Below, in pieces: positions 35,512 to 44,187 of a stretch of DNA of 64,000 nucleotides. The notes beneath the pieces were generated by a model. That model did no database searches. It was not told the origin of the DNA and was given only the letters and a program-made list of their open reading frames with translations. The position numbers and the translations under genes are program-made. Within the stretch, counting starts at the first letter, position 1, and the number at the start of each line of letters is the position of its first letter. This stretch comes from Selenomonas sp. WCT3 (lineage in GTDB: Bacteria > Bacillota > Negativicutes > Selenomonadales > Selenomonadaceae): contig FNCM01000008.1 of assembly GCA_900100835.1 (NCBI GenBank), positions 59,988 to 123,987 of the forward strand, written 5' to 3'.

Positions 35512-37608
35512 ATGGAAGCAAAAGGAAATTTAGCCGGCTTGGTTGCCTTGGGGATTTTAGCCAGCAGCAATGTTTGGACCATCGCCTGGGGGCCACAGGC
35601 TGAAGCAGCTAAGGATGTTGTGGCTGACCGCATTCGTCTGCAGGATAGTTATGTGCGCCCGGATTATATCGAGGTGGAAAAGCTTCGTGACACCAAACAA
35701 ATTCTGGTTATCACCAAAAAGGACATGGAAGAAAAGGGATATAAAAGTATTTCCGATGTCTTGAAGGACCAGACCAGCATCAATGTGGGGGCAACTGGCT
35801 GGGGGCAGGTGGATATCCGTGGACAGGGAAGTGAGCAGGCCACCCGTAACATTCAAGTCCTAGTGGACGGTGCACCGATTACCACCATGGTCAATCATCC
35901 GCTGCCCAACAACTACGATTATGTGCCAGTGGAACAGATTGAAAAAATCGAAATTATTCCCGGTGGTGGTTCGGTTATTTACGGCAGCGGCGCCGCGGGC
36001 GGAATTATCAACATCACCACGAATCTGCGGTCCCTAAAGAAACCACAGAGCAGTCTGACGACGGAATGGAATTCCGATGGCTATCGGTCAAGTGTCAATT
36101 ACGGCACCAAGGCTGCGGAGAAATTGGCCGTACAAGCCGGTTATTCCCGGCTGGATCGCGACTTGTTTTTTGTCAACACCTATCGCAAGAGCAATTATGC
36201 CTATGGTGGCTTTCGCTATGATGCGGACAAGGAGCACAGTGTTACCTTCCGTTACAGCCATTTGGATGAAGACAGCAAATTTTTGCAGAACGTGAGCCGC
36301 AAGAAAATTGATGCCTATGGCCATAATTATCGTCCGAATAAAGAAAGCGATTATTTAAATGGCGACCGTTTACTAAATACCTACAACCTGTCCTATAACC
36401 AGGATATCGGGAAAAAGTTAAAGTACAGTGGCGATTTTTTCTTCACCGATGGCTTTTATACCAATACGAAATTCTTTGATGGGAAGATGAAAACGAAATC
36501 TTATGGGTCCCGCATGCGAATGGATTGGTCTTATGCCCCTCATGATTCCTTGCTGGTGGGGCTTGACTTATTCGAACAGGAATCCCATCTTCGTTATAAG
36601 ACCTCAGCTAAAAGCAAGTTGATGGATTTCAATTACGACAAAACTACCGAGGCGCTGTATTTGCTCAATAAGATGAAACGTGGACGCTTCACCTATACCC
36701 AGGGCCTTCGCCGGGAAAAACTCATTTGGGAATTTGATAAAGATGGCGGCAGTGCAGCCCGCCCCATTGGCGGCAAAGATTCGTCGAATCGCTGGAATAC
36801 GGCTGGCGAGTTGTCCGTGGGATACAACTATAGCAAACTGGGCAAAGTGTTCCTGCGTTATGAACGCGGTTATACCAGCCCCGATGGATTGCAGATATGT
36901 GATGAGGTTTATTCTGACGCAACGAAAAAGGTTTATGCCGCTACCAGCGCTCAAGAGGAGACCTACAATTTATGGGAGCTTGGCCTGCGGGATAAATGGG
37001 GGATTTCCACGGCAAGCTTGACCCTGTTCGCTTCGGAAACCAATAACGAGTTGGAACGGCCTTATTTCAAAGGGGCTTATGGCTGGGAGTACAAGACCTA
37101 CAACATGTACAACACCAAACGCCAGGGCATTGAAACCAGCTTTTCCCAACGGATGGGGAAATTACAGGTAAAAGAGGGGTATACCTATCTTCATGGTAAG
37201 CGGGACTATACCGCAGCTGGCCGTGCCTTGATGGCCGCTCATGGCGAAAACGAAATCGATTTTACCAACAGTGGCCTAAAGGCGGTGCCGCAACATAAAC
37301 TTTTGCTGGCGGCTGATTATAAATTTGATAAAAAATGGAGTGTCAATGCGAAATACACTTTATTTGGCAAATACAACAATTTCATCCGCGAGCGTGACCG
37401 CCACGATGACAAAAATATCGTACATTCCTATGGCCTGCTGGATATTGGTTTTAAGTTTAAGCAAAACAAGGATTTGGAATGGTATGGCGGCATAACCAAT
37501 TTGCTGGGAAAAGATTACTATGAATACGATTCTGCTGGTGGGGCTACGGCAACGTTGGTTCCAGGAGCAGAGCGGACTTATTTTGTCGGTGCTCATTATA
37601 AATTCTAA
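35512..37608 (+). CDS. TonB-dependent outer membrane receptor, probable iron-complex uptake
   Basis: A 698-residue protein of receptor size. A signal peptide (about residues 1-33, ending AEA) precedes the plug domain with ILVITKKDMEEKGYKSISDVLKD, RNIQVLVDGAP and the GGGSVIYGSGAAGGIINI motif. The remainder is a 22-strand beta barrel rich in aromatic, alternating strands, ending in the C-terminal phenylalanine expected for assembly. Fur-like sites upstream and exbB-exbD-tonB downstream point to an iron siderophore or haem ligand. The start codon context is GTGAATGG; the ATG at 35512 overlaps a GGAGGATGA site. Confidence 0.93.
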   Translation: MEAKGNLAGLVALGILASSNVWTIAWGPQAEAAKDVVADRIRLQDSYVRPDYIEVEKLRDTKQILVITKKDMEEKGYKSISDVLKDQTSINVGATGWGQVDIRGQGSEQATRNIQVLVDGAPITTMVNHPLPNNYDYVPVEQIEKIEIIPGGGSVIYGSGAAGGIINITTNLRSLKKPQSSLTTEWNSDGYRSSVNYGTKAAEKLAVQAGYSRLDRDLFFVNTYRKSNYAYGGFRYDADKEHSVTFRYSHLDEDSKFLQNVSRKKIDAYGHNYRPNKESDYLNGDRLLNTYNLSYNQDIGKKLKYSGDFFFTDGFYTNTKFFDGKMKTKSYGSRMRMDWSYAPHDSLLVGLDLFEQESHLRYKTSAKSKLMDFNYDKTTEALYLLNKMKRGRFTYTQGLRREKLIWEFDKDGGSAARPIGGKDSSNRWNTAGELSVGYNYSKLGKVFLRYERGYTSPDGLQICDEVYSDATKKVYAATSAQEETYNLWELGLRDKWGISTASLTLFASETNNELERPYFKGAYGWEYKTYNMYNTKRQGIETSFSQRMGKLQVKEGYTYLHGKRDYTAAGRALMAAHGENEIDFTNSGLKAVPQHKLLLAADYKFDKKWSVNAKYTLFGKYNNFIRERDRHDDKNIVHSYGLLDIGFKFKQNKDLEWYGGITNLLGKDYYEYDSAGGATATLVPGAERTYFVGAHYKF

Positions 37609-37620
37609 ACGATAACCCAT

Positions 37621-37632
37621 TTGACTGGTCAA
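37621..37632. repeat. TTGACTGGTCAA palindrome
   Basis: A single 12-base copy of the TTGAC-NN-GTCAA motif in the gap between the receptor gene and exbB, 12 bases after the stop codon. Confidence 0.4.
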
Positions 37633-37663
37633 TAATTACCGTAGGATTGTGAGGAGATTCAAC

Positions 37664-38269
37664 ATGGAAATTTTTACATTGTTTCATAAGGGCGGAATGG
37701 TCATGTATCCCATACTGCTTGCCTCTGTCATTGCCCTTACCATCGGGCTGGAACGCTTTGCCTATTACCGCAAGGAACGCTTGAAGCTGGCGGATTTTTC
37801 CGTTAAATTCAATGGGTATCTGCAAAAGGGCAAGCAAGAGCAGGCTGAAAACTTATGCCGTAAGGCTGGGGCTCCTGGTGAGGTGCTGCTGACAGCCTTA
37901 GCAGAGGAACAATATGGCAATCGGGAAGAAGTAGTGATGGCGGCGGCAAAACGCAAGGCCATTGAGCTGCGCCAGTATTTGGAATACCTCAGTGTCATTG
38001 TGACCATGGCACCGCTGTTGGGGCTTTTGGGTACGGTTACGGGCATGATTCAGTCTTTTTCGGTGCTAAATGTTGCCGATGGAGAGCCCTTTGCCATTAC
38101 GGGTGGTGTGGGGGAAGCGTTGATTGCTACCGCTACGGGTCTGCTGGTTGCCATTCTGGCACTTTGCTTGTATTCCTATCTTTCCCATCGGGCCAATGCC
38201 ATCATTGCCGATGTGGAATATGTGTCCATTATGTATGTAGCGGCAGGGGGCAAAGATGATGCGAATTGA
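37664..38269 (+). CDS. exbB: ExbB, proton channel of the TonB energising complex
   Basis: A 201-residue protein. The ATG at 37664 is chosen for the GAGGAGATT site; the frame also offers an ATG at 37649. Three membrane helices are predicted (near residues 12-32, 105-130, 145-168) with APLLGLLGTVTGMIQSF in the second, typical of the MotA/TolQ/ExbB family. With ExbD it uses the proton gradient to drive TonB. Its stop overlaps the exbD start by 14 bases. Confidence 0.93.
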   Translation: MEIFTLFHKGGMVMYPILLASVIALTIGLERFAYYRKERLKLADFSVKFNGYLQKGKQEQAENLCRKAGAPGEVLLTALAEEQYGNREEVVMAAAKRKAIELRQYLEYLSVIVTMAPLLGLLGTVTGMIQSFSVLNVADGEPFAITGGVGEALIATATGLLVAILALCLYSYLSHRANAIIADVEYVSIMYVAAGGKDDAN

Positions 38270-38663
38270 TTTAACGCCTCAGGAAGATCGGCCCCGGTTG
38301 ATGATTATCCCCATGATTGACATTATCTTTTTCCTGTTGGTCTTCTTTATGATGAGCATGCTCACCATGGTGGTGCAAAAAAGCATGCCGCTGACCCTTC
38401 CTCAGGCTTCTTCGGCCCAAACCAGTATGGTGGAAAATATTCCCGTTACGGTGACGGCAGATGGCAGTGTTTACTACGAGAAGGAAAAACTTTCCCTATC
38501 GGCTTTGGAAAATCGTCTATGGGAAAAAAAGCAGCAAGGAGACGTATCCATTATCTTGCGCGGGGATGCTTCGGTGGATTATGGCAAGGTAATCCAGGTG
38601 ATGGATATGATTAAAAATATGGGCATCCAAAAAGTTTATATCGCTACGGATGCCAAAGGATAA
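38256..38663 (+). CDS. exbD: ExbD, partner of ExbB
   Basis: A 135-residue protein with one N-terminal helix containing PMIDIIFFLLVFFM; the aspartate is the conserved proton-pathway residue of ExbD/TolR. The periplasmic domain follows, with VTVTADGSVYYEKEKLS and a C-terminal VIQVMDMIKNMGIQKV segment. It overlaps exbB by 14 bases, so the two are translationally coupled. Confidence 0.93.
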   Translation: MMRIDLTPQEDRPRLMIIPMIDIIFFLLVFFMMSMLTMVVQKSMPLTLPQASSAQTSMVENIPVTVTADGSVYYEKEKLSLSALENRLWEKKQQGDVSIILRGDASVDYGKVIQVMDMIKNMGIQKVYIATDAKG

Positions 38664-38675
38664 TGAGATGATTGA

Positions 38676-39491
38676 ATGAGAAAACGAAGCTGGAATTATT
38701 ATTTTACGCTGGCAGCTGGCTTTCATATCTTGCTGATAGGGCTTGCCATGCTGCTAGGACTGGATTGGCTAAAGGAGGAGCCGGAAGAGCAGCCCTCCAT
38801 TGAGATTGGCTTTGTAGGCGATGCAGCGGCGGCTGGTCTGGCTGGTGGAAGCGCCGGAAACAGCGGAAAGCAAGCAGCCCTGGGGCCTGATATCAAGACG
38901 GTATCGGTGGCGGCGGTGGAAGAACTGCAAAACTTGCGTGGACATACGCCAGCTGACAAGTCAGAAGCTGCCGTTAAGCCGCCGGCAGCAGATAGTGCCG
39001 AAGCGATAGAAAAAGCCGTGGCGGCACTGGATAGTCCCGGCCCTGCTACTGGCTGTGCCGGGGCAGATGCTGATGCTGGCGCTGGTGCCAGTGGGGCAAG
39101 TGGCACAACTTCGGAGGGGACTGGCGGAACCGGCGGGAATGGTACGGGAACTTCCCAAGGTCTGGGGGCAGGCTTTACTCCCAATGGCGATGGCACTTAT
39201 ACTGCCGCAAGTTCCGCCGGAATCAGCTACCAGCTCCTGCGGGATGCTGAGGCGATTTATCCCGATGAAGCCACAAGTATCGGCTACAGCAATGCAGTGG
39301 AAGTTGTGGCGCAGATTATGGTGGGGCTAGACGGCAGTGTCGAAAGTGTTACCATCTTAAACAATCCGCCCAATCTTGGATTCCGTGAAGCCGCCCAGGA
39401 GGCGTTATGGTCCATGCGTTTTGCGCCTATTTACTATCAAGGGGTTAATGTCCGGGTCCCCTTTGAAAAGCATTTGATTTTTCAGCCGTAA
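38676..39491 (+). CDS. tonB: TonB-family energy transducer with a Gly/Ala-rich spacer
   Basis: A 271-residue protein. An N-terminal helix (about residues 9-31) is followed by a spacer and a C-terminal TonB domain with IYPDEATSIGYSNAVEVVAQIMVGLDGSVESVTIL (spread over residues 191-225), FREAAQEALWSMRFAP and an aromatic end. Unlike classic TonB it has no Pro-Glu/Pro-Lys repeats; the spacer is rich in Gly, Ala, Ser and Thr (about residues 120-165). It carries the ExbB/ExbD-derived energy to the receptor encoded upstream. The gene starts 12 bases after exbD. Confidence 0.85.
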   Translation: MRKRSWNYYFTLAAGFHILLIGLAMLLGLDWLKEEPEEQPSIEIGFVGDAAAAGLAGGSAGNSGKQAALGPDIKTVSVAAVEELQNLRGHTPADKSEAAVKPPAADSAEAIEKAVAALDSPGPATGCAGADADAGAGASGASGTTSEGTGGTGGNGTGTSQGLGAGFTPNGDGTYTAASSAGISYQLLRDAEAIYPDEATSIGYSNAVEVVAQIMVGLDGSVESVTILNNPPNLGFREAAQEALWSMRFAPIYYQGVNVRVPFEKHLIFQP

Positions 39492-39519
39492 CGAATTAAG
39501 GCCTTTATATGAAAAAGCA

Positions 39520-39575
39520 AAGAAACTATTTCCTGTTATTCTTGATAATGTCAGGGAATAGTTTCTTTTGGTTTC
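39520..39575 (+). terminator. Terminator of the iron-uptake unit
   Basis: AAAGAAACTATTTCCTG and CAGGGAATAGTTTCTTT arms, with one mismatched base, around a 15-base loop, followed by T-rich sequence. Confidence 0.75.
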
Positions 39576-39647
39576 TAAATAGCATAAAGCAGGATTTTTA
39601 TGGAATGCTCGCGAATAATTTTCTATGAAACGATATCAAAAGGATTG

Positions 39648-39663
39648 ACCTGTTTGTACAGGT
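39648..39663. promoter_or_regulatory. Palindrome before the metallo-hydrolase gene
   Basis: ACCTGT-TTGT-ACAGGT, 13 bases before the start of the next gene and just upstream of its AAAGGAG site. Candidate operator; regulator unknown. Confidence 0.3.
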
Positions 39664-39676
39664 AAAAGGAGACTAT

Positions 39677-40321
39677 ATGATACTACAAGTTCCCGTGGCG
39701 CGTTATATTCCAACCAACGCCTATTTTTATATTGATGAAGATACGAAGCACGGTTTCCTTATCGACCCCGGCGCTGAGCCGGATAAGCTGCTGGAAATAG
39801 TCAAAGAGCGCGGCTTTCAATTGGAGAAGATCCTTTTGACCCATGGTCATTTCGACCACATTGGCGCAGTAAATGACTTGCAGCAAGCTCTAAAGATTCC
39901 CGTGCTTATGCAAAAAAACGGACGCAGCTATGCGGAAAATCCGGTTTGGAATCTATCCGCTCAAACCGATGAACCAATAACGCTTGAGGATGTCACGTAT
40001 CTTGCGGATAATACCGATATCGTATTGGAGGCAAATCCAGATTTTCGCTTGCATATGATTCCAGTTCCCGGACATACGACGGATGGTTGTATGTATTATA
40101 ACCTGCGGGATCACGTGGCTTTTGTGGGAGATTCCATCTTTGCCGGAAGCTACGGCCGGACGGATATGCCCGGTGGAGATACCGAAACATTGCTAAAGAG
40201 CATCGTAAGGGAGATTTTTTCCCTGCCGGATTCTACGGCACTTTTAAGCGGGCATTCCGGGGCCACCACGGTGGCCGCCGAGAAAGTTCGGGACTGGTAC
40301 CAGGGAATAACGGCAGAGTAA
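39677..40321 (+). CDS. Metallo-beta-lactamase-fold hydrolase (glyoxalase II-like)
   Basis: A 214-residue protein with AAAGGAG upstream. The metal site THGHFDHIGAV (HxHxDH) lies near residues 55-65; further ligands are in VPGHTTDG and at the C-terminal SGHSGATT, with VGDSIFAGSYGRTDMPGG supplying the bridging aspartate. The short length (about 214) fits the group of small hydroxyacylglutathione hydrolase-like enzymes found in anaerobes. The true substrate is probably a thioester but is not established. Confidence 0.85.
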   Translation: MILQVPVARYIPTNAYFYIDEDTKHGFLIDPGAEPDKLLEIVKERGFQLEKILLTHGHFDHIGAVNDLQQALKIPVLMQKNGRSYAENPVWNLSAQTDEPITLEDVTYLADNTDIVLEANPDFRLHMIPVPGHTTDGCMYYNLRDHVAFVGDSIFAGSYGRTDMPGGDTETLLKSIVREIFSLPDSTALLSGHSGATTVAAEKVRDWYQGITAE

Positions 40322-40361
40322 CCCGAAAAGGCATGACGGTATAAGATAAAGGAGTAAAGAC

Positions 40362-41501
40362 ATGGATACGATACGTGTTCTGGTGATTGAATCATCATCA
40401 TTTTATCGGGACACGCTATTTGGTGGATTGAGATCGCGTATCGATGGAGTGCAGCTGGAAAGTGCTACCGAAGCAGACGAGGCAGTACAGAAAATCCGTA
40501 TATTTAATCCAAATGTCGTCGTATTAAATTTCTTTATGGGAATTCAGGAAATCGAAAGTCAGCATTTCCTGGATGTACTTTCTCGTACTACCCAGGCACC
40601 TATCATCGCTTATGGAATGTTGGAACGCACCCGGAGCCGGGCACAGGCCATGGGGGTGTTCGAGTATCTTGTGAAACCAAAGCCAGGAACCGATAAGATG
40701 ATATTCTATGCGGATTTGGCCAAAGCCGTCATAGATGGATTCCACGAGAGCAAACAGGGGAATAAAACCATCGGCCAAAGCACACTGATAACGCGAGATA
40801 TTTGGCAGGAAACCAGCAAGACAAAGCCTGTGCCGATTAAGGCACCCTTGGGCGAGCCGGCTGCCGCTAGGCCCTTTCGCGTACAAGCCCCGGTTATCAA
40901 ACCGGTGGCGTCTCGGGAGGGAACCAGCATCCAGATTATCGCCATTGGTTCCTCCACAGGCGGGACCAAGGCATTGTCGGATATTTTGCCGCTGCTGAAG
41001 CCACCGCTGCCCGCCATTATGATTGCCCAGCATATTCCGCCAATTTTTTCTACCAGGCTAGCCGAACGGCTTGACCGCGAATGTACGCTCACGGTCAAGG
41101 AGGCCGAAGATGGCGACATCGTAAAGCCCAATACCGTTTATATTGCTCCTGGACACAAACACATGACGATACACCGAGCGGAGGGGCGGTTTAAAATCGA
41201 ATGCCGTGCCGGCCGACCGGTTCACGGCGTTTGTCCTTCGGCTGACGTGCTGTTCCATTCCGTGGCTCAGGCGGCGGGCGATATCGCCCTAGGGGTTATC
41301 CTGACCGGCATGGGCTGTGATGGAGCTGAGGGAATGCTCGATATGCTTCGTTGTGGCGCCCGAACCATTGGACAGGACCAACAGTCCTCGGTGGTATACG
41401 GAATGCCACGGGCTGCCTACGAATTGGGCGCCGTCGAAGAACAAGTACCGTTAGAGAAGATTGCCGCAAAGATTGAAGCTATCTGCCGCAATGCCGGCTG
41501 A
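40362..41501 (+). CDS. CheB-like protein-glutamate methylesterase with a degenerate receiver
   Basis: A 379-residue protein. The C-terminal methylesterase domain has all three catalytic residues: Ser198 in IGSSTGGTKAL, His224 in AQHIPP and Asp320 in GMGCDGAEG. The N-terminal receiver-like domain lacks the usual phosphorylation pocket: the acidic pair is Glu10-Ser11 and the phospho-acceptor position is Asn56 (VVLNFFMG). It is therefore unlikely to be activated by phosphorylation in the normal way. It precedes a hybrid kinase by 30 bases, with no chemoreceptor or CheR gene nearby. It may act on receptors encoded elsewhere, or on another target. Confidence 0.88.
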   Translation: MDTIRVLVIESSSFYRDTLFGGLRSRIDGVQLESATEADEAVQKIRIFNPNVVVLNFFMGIQEIESQHFLDVLSRTTQAPIIAYGMLERTRSRAQAMGVFEYLVKPKPGTDKMIFYADLAKAVIDGFHESKQGNKTIGQSTLITRDIWQETSKTKPVPIKAPLGEPAAARPFRVQAPVIKPVASREGTSIQIIAIGSSTGGTKALSDILPLLKPPLPAIMIAQHIPPIFSTRLAERLDRECTLTVKEAEDGDIVKPNTVYIAPGHKHMTIHRAEGRFKIECRAGRPVHGVCPSADVLFHSVAQAAGDIALGVILTGMGCDGAEGMLDMLRCGARTIGQDQQSSVVYGMPRAAYELGAVEEQVPLEKIAAKIEAICRNAG

Positions 41502-41531
41502 TATTGTGCGGATGTCATAAGGAGCTTAAAA

Positions 41532-43688
41532 ATGAACGATACAAATAAGGGAAATGAAATTGCACCAGCAATGAAGCGTGAATACTTAGATGCCCTGCTG
41601 GCCCTAGCGGAAGAATATGCAGCTACTTATCGTATCAATCTGGCGGATGGAACCATGGAATGCCTGTCCACTGCCAATGTTCTGGGGGAATGCACGGCCA
41701 AGAAGGCCCAAGGGGACGCCGATTATGAATCAGCCATGAAGGAGTATGTGGAGGCGAAAGTTCACCCCTTAGAGCAATTGCGCGTCCGGGCCATGGCCTC
41801 CCTAAGCGTTGTTCGGAAAAAACTGAAAGCGGAGCACTCCTATACCTTTCGTTTTACCTTACTCTTAGAGGGGCAGGTGCGCTTCGGGGAAATGAAATTT
41901 GTAGGGGTGGACCCGGTCAAAGGGGAAGCTGGTGCCGTGGTCTTAGGAATAAGGCTCCGGGACCAGGATATTGCCACTACGATTGTAAACAAGCAATTGA
42001 TTAAGGAATACGATGCGGTCTATTTCTGCGATTTAAATGCGGGCAATATCCGCATTTTCCGGGCTCCCGAGGGCTTTGAAGACAAAAATAGCACCACGGT
42101 TCCGTATCAGCTAGTTATGGATAAGATTGTTACCCGGGTTAAACCAAAATATCAGGAAGTCTGGAAGAATCTTGCCAACCCGCTGTTTGTCAAAGATTTT
42201 ATCGGCGGCAGTCAGCGCCGTGAGTATATCTACGAACTAGCCGGGAAGAAAAGCATTTGGCGACGGGCACTGTTCCAGGTTCATGACCGGGGGGAGGACG
42301 GCAAAGCCACCCGCATTATCCTGTCCTTTATCGGAATTGATTACAATCAGGCCAAAGAGCTGGAGATGACCAAGCTCATCAATGAACAGAATCACGAGTT
42401 GGCGCTGCAGCATGAACAATTGGAACTGGCTCTGCAGCAGGCCAATTCTGCCAATCAGGCCAAGACGGATTTCTTGACCAATATGTCCCACGATATCCGG
42501 ACGCCGATGAATGCCATTATGGGCTATACGGCTTTAGCAGCGGCCCATATCGAAGAGGTTGGCCGCGTGCGGGAATATCTGGATAAGATTGCGACGGCCA
42601 GCAATCATCTGCTGTCGCTGATTAACGATGTACTCGATATGAGCCGCATCGAAAGTGGGCGCATGAATCTCGGGGAATCGGAGACGGATTTACAGGATGT
42701 GGTAAAGGAGATTCATAACATCCTGCAACTAGACGTACAAGCCCATCAGTTGGAGTTCACTGTGGACATGGACGGCATAAAGAACACCAAGATTATGTGC
42801 GATTACTTGCGCCTCAAACAGGTGCTGCTGAATTGTTTATCCAACTCGGTTAAATTCACCAAGTCCGGCGGTAAGGTTGCCCTGGAAATTTCCCAACATG
42901 CTCAGGCACCGGCAGGCTATGCCAGCTTTACCTTTTCCGTTCGCGATACGGGAATCGGCATGGATCCAAAATTCCTTTCTCACCTCTTTGAACCCTTTAC
43001 CCGGGAGCGTACCAGCACCGTCAGTAAGACCGAAGGAACGGGGCTGGGGATGGCCATCGTCAAGAATATTGTCGATATGATGGGGGGAGATATTTCCGTT
43101 TGGAGCGAGCTGGGGACAGGAACGGAAATCACCATGAATTTCCTCTTCAAGCTGGTGGATGATTCCCAAGCGCCACCCAGTACGGCGGGGGATGAAGATG
43201 AAATCATCGTACCGGTGGGCAGCAAAATCAATGAGGCTTATATCGAAATGCCCACCCTAGGGGGCAACAAGCTCGATAACAGCAGCGAAGTCTTGAATCG
43301 GGAGAAGATTCAAGGGCGGGTGCTGCTGGTGGAAGACAACGAAATCAATGCTGAGATTGTCTTTGCCTTGCTAGAGGGAACTGGCATTGAGCTGGAACTG
43401 GCCACCAATGGCGCTGAGGCTGTTGACATGGTGACCAATGCCGGCGATTATGGCTATGGCTTGATTCTGATGGATTTGCAAATGCCGGTTATGAATGGGC
43501 TGGAAGCTACGAAAATGATTCGTTCCATGAAAACCGAATGGACCAAGAAGGTGCCCATTGTCGCCATGACGGCCAATGCCTTTGATGAAGACCGGAAGGC
43601 GGCCAAGGAGAGTGGGATGAATGACTACATCCTAAAGCCCATCGACCTGCCAAGTCTTTTCCAAAAGCTCCACGAATATCTAGATTGA
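41532..43688 (+). CDS. Hybrid sensor histidine kinase/response regulator
   Basis: A 718-residue protein. A PAS-like sensor region (about residues 20-280) and a coiled coil (about 285-312) are followed by HisKA with MSHDIRTPMNAIMG (His320), HATPase_c with DTGIGM and GTGLGMAIV, and a C-terminal receiver with LVEDNEINAE and Asp648 in LMDLQMPVM. No membrane helix is visible, so it senses an intracellular signal. It is close to the CheB-like gene and presumably transcribed with it. It resembles the truncated kinase at the start of the window in its core domains. Confidence 0.92.
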   Translation: MNDTNKGNEIAPAMKREYLDALLALAEEYAATYRINLADGTMECLSTANVLGECTAKKAQGDADYESAMKEYVEAKVHPLEQLRVRAMASLSVVRKKLKAEHSYTFRFTLLLEGQVRFGEMKFVGVDPVKGEAGAVVLGIRLRDQDIATTIVNKQLIKEYDAVYFCDLNAGNIRIFRAPEGFEDKNSTTVPYQLVMDKIVTRVKPKYQEVWKNLANPLFVKDFIGGSQRREYIYELAGKKSIWRRALFQVHDRGEDGKATRIILSFIGIDYNQAKELEMTKLINEQNHELALQHEQLELALQQANSANQAKTDFLTNMSHDIRTPMNAIMGYTALAAAHIEEVGRVREYLDKIATASNHLLSLINDVLDMSRIESGRMNLGESETDLQDVVKEIHNILQLDVQAHQLEFTVDMDGIKNTKIMCDYLRLKQVLLNCLSNSVKFTKSGGKVALEISQHAQAPAGYASFTFSVRDTGIGMDPKFLSHLFEPFTRERTSTVSKTEGTGLGMAIVKNIVDMMGGDISVWSELGTGTEITMNFLFKLVDDSQAPPSTAGDEDEIIVPVGSKINEAYIEMPTLGGNKLDNSSEVLNREKIQGRVLLVEDNEINAEIVFALLEGTGIELELATNGAEAVDMVTNAGDYGYGLILMDLQMPVMNGLEATKMIRSMKTEWTKKVPIVAMTANAFDEDRKAAKESGMNDYILKPIDLPSLFQKLHEYLD

Positions 43689-43691
43689 GGC

Positions 43692-43735
43692 AAAAAAATA
43701 ACGCACCTCTCAAAAGAGAAGTGCGTTATTTTTAT
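43692..43735. terminator. Bidirectional terminator between the kinase gene and a convergent small gene
   Basis: AAAAAATAACGCAC and GTGCGTTATTTTT arms around an imperfect CTCTC/GAGAA inner stem. A runs on the left and T runs on the right allow termination from both directions. Confidence 0.9.
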
Positions 43736-43736
43736 G

Positions 43737-43997
43737 TTAGGCCTGAGCCAATTCGTCGTTTTCGTCGTAAACCGGCGGATGTGCCACGGCCAGCTTCGAA
43801 AAGTCGATTTTCAGAAGCTGCGTTTCGGACAAGTTGCGAACTTTGCTTTCAACAGCAGCATCGTGACCAAAGGGACGGCAAAGCTCCAGGCTGTGCTCCA
43901 TGCCCTGCAGCTCCGGAACATAAAAGCCGAGCTGATCTGCAATGCTTTTGAATTCATAGAATTTGTTTGCCAGTTCACACCATTCAAGATTCTTCAT
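43737..43997 (-). CDS. Small protein of unknown function under a strong promoter
   Basis: An 86-residue protein. The ATG at 43997 is chosen because AAGGAGGAT lies 7 bases upstream; an in-frame extension to 44114 has no such site and would run into the leader. It begins MKNLEWCELANKFYEFKSIADQLG, with residues up to 24, and ends in an acidic stretch. I do not recognise a family. A near-consensus promoter and two inverted repeats lie upstream (44074-44145), which suggests tight control of an abundantly made product. Confidence 0.7.
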   Translation of the reverse strand: MKNLEWCELANKFYEFKSIADQLGFYVPELQGMEHSLELCRPFGHDAAVESKVRNLSETQLLKIDFSKLAVAHPPVYDENDELAQA

Positions 43998-44073
43998 AAT
44001 ATCCTCCTTGGGGATTTTACCACAAATCCCAATCCAAAAATCCTTAACATCTTTTTTATCCCAATATGTTTGT

Positions 44074-44101
44074 AAAATCGAAATCCCTTTATTTCGATTT
44101 T
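44074..44101 (-). promoter_or_regulatory. Leader hairpin of the small gene
   Basis: AAAATCGAAAT and ATTTCGATTTT (11-base perfect arms) around six bases, in the predicted untranslated leader about 75 bases before the start. Confidence 0.5.
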
Positions 44102-44116
44102 CAAAACATGGCACTA

Positions 44117-44145
44117 AGTATACGCAAGTTTTTGCGTAGTGTCAA
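44117..44145 (-). promoter_or_regulatory. Near-consensus promoter with an operator-like palindrome
   Basis: Read on the minus strand, TTGACA (plus 44140-44145), a 17-base spacer and TATACT (44117-44122). The spacer holds a TACGCAA/TTGCGTA inverted repeat (44121-44127 and 44132-44138), whose left arm overlaps the -10 box. A bound regulator would block this promoter. Confidence 0.7.
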
Positions 44146-44187
44146 TGATATTTGTGAATAAATTCCAATCAATTGCATTTAATAAGC

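Noticed and set aside
38723-39196. Antisense frame across tonB encoding a Pro/Ala/Ser-rich protein
   Set aside because: It is the reverse reading of the Gly/Ala-rich spacer of tonB and has no start signals.
43998-44114. N-terminal extension of the small minus-strand gene
   Set aside because: The extension covers the leader hairpin and lacks a ribosome binding site; the ATG at 43997 has AAGGAGGAT.
44074-44138. Clustered inverted repeats considered as a CRISPR-like or MITE array
   Set aside because: The two repeats differ in sequence and there are no spacers of even length; no CRISPR array was found anywhere in the window.
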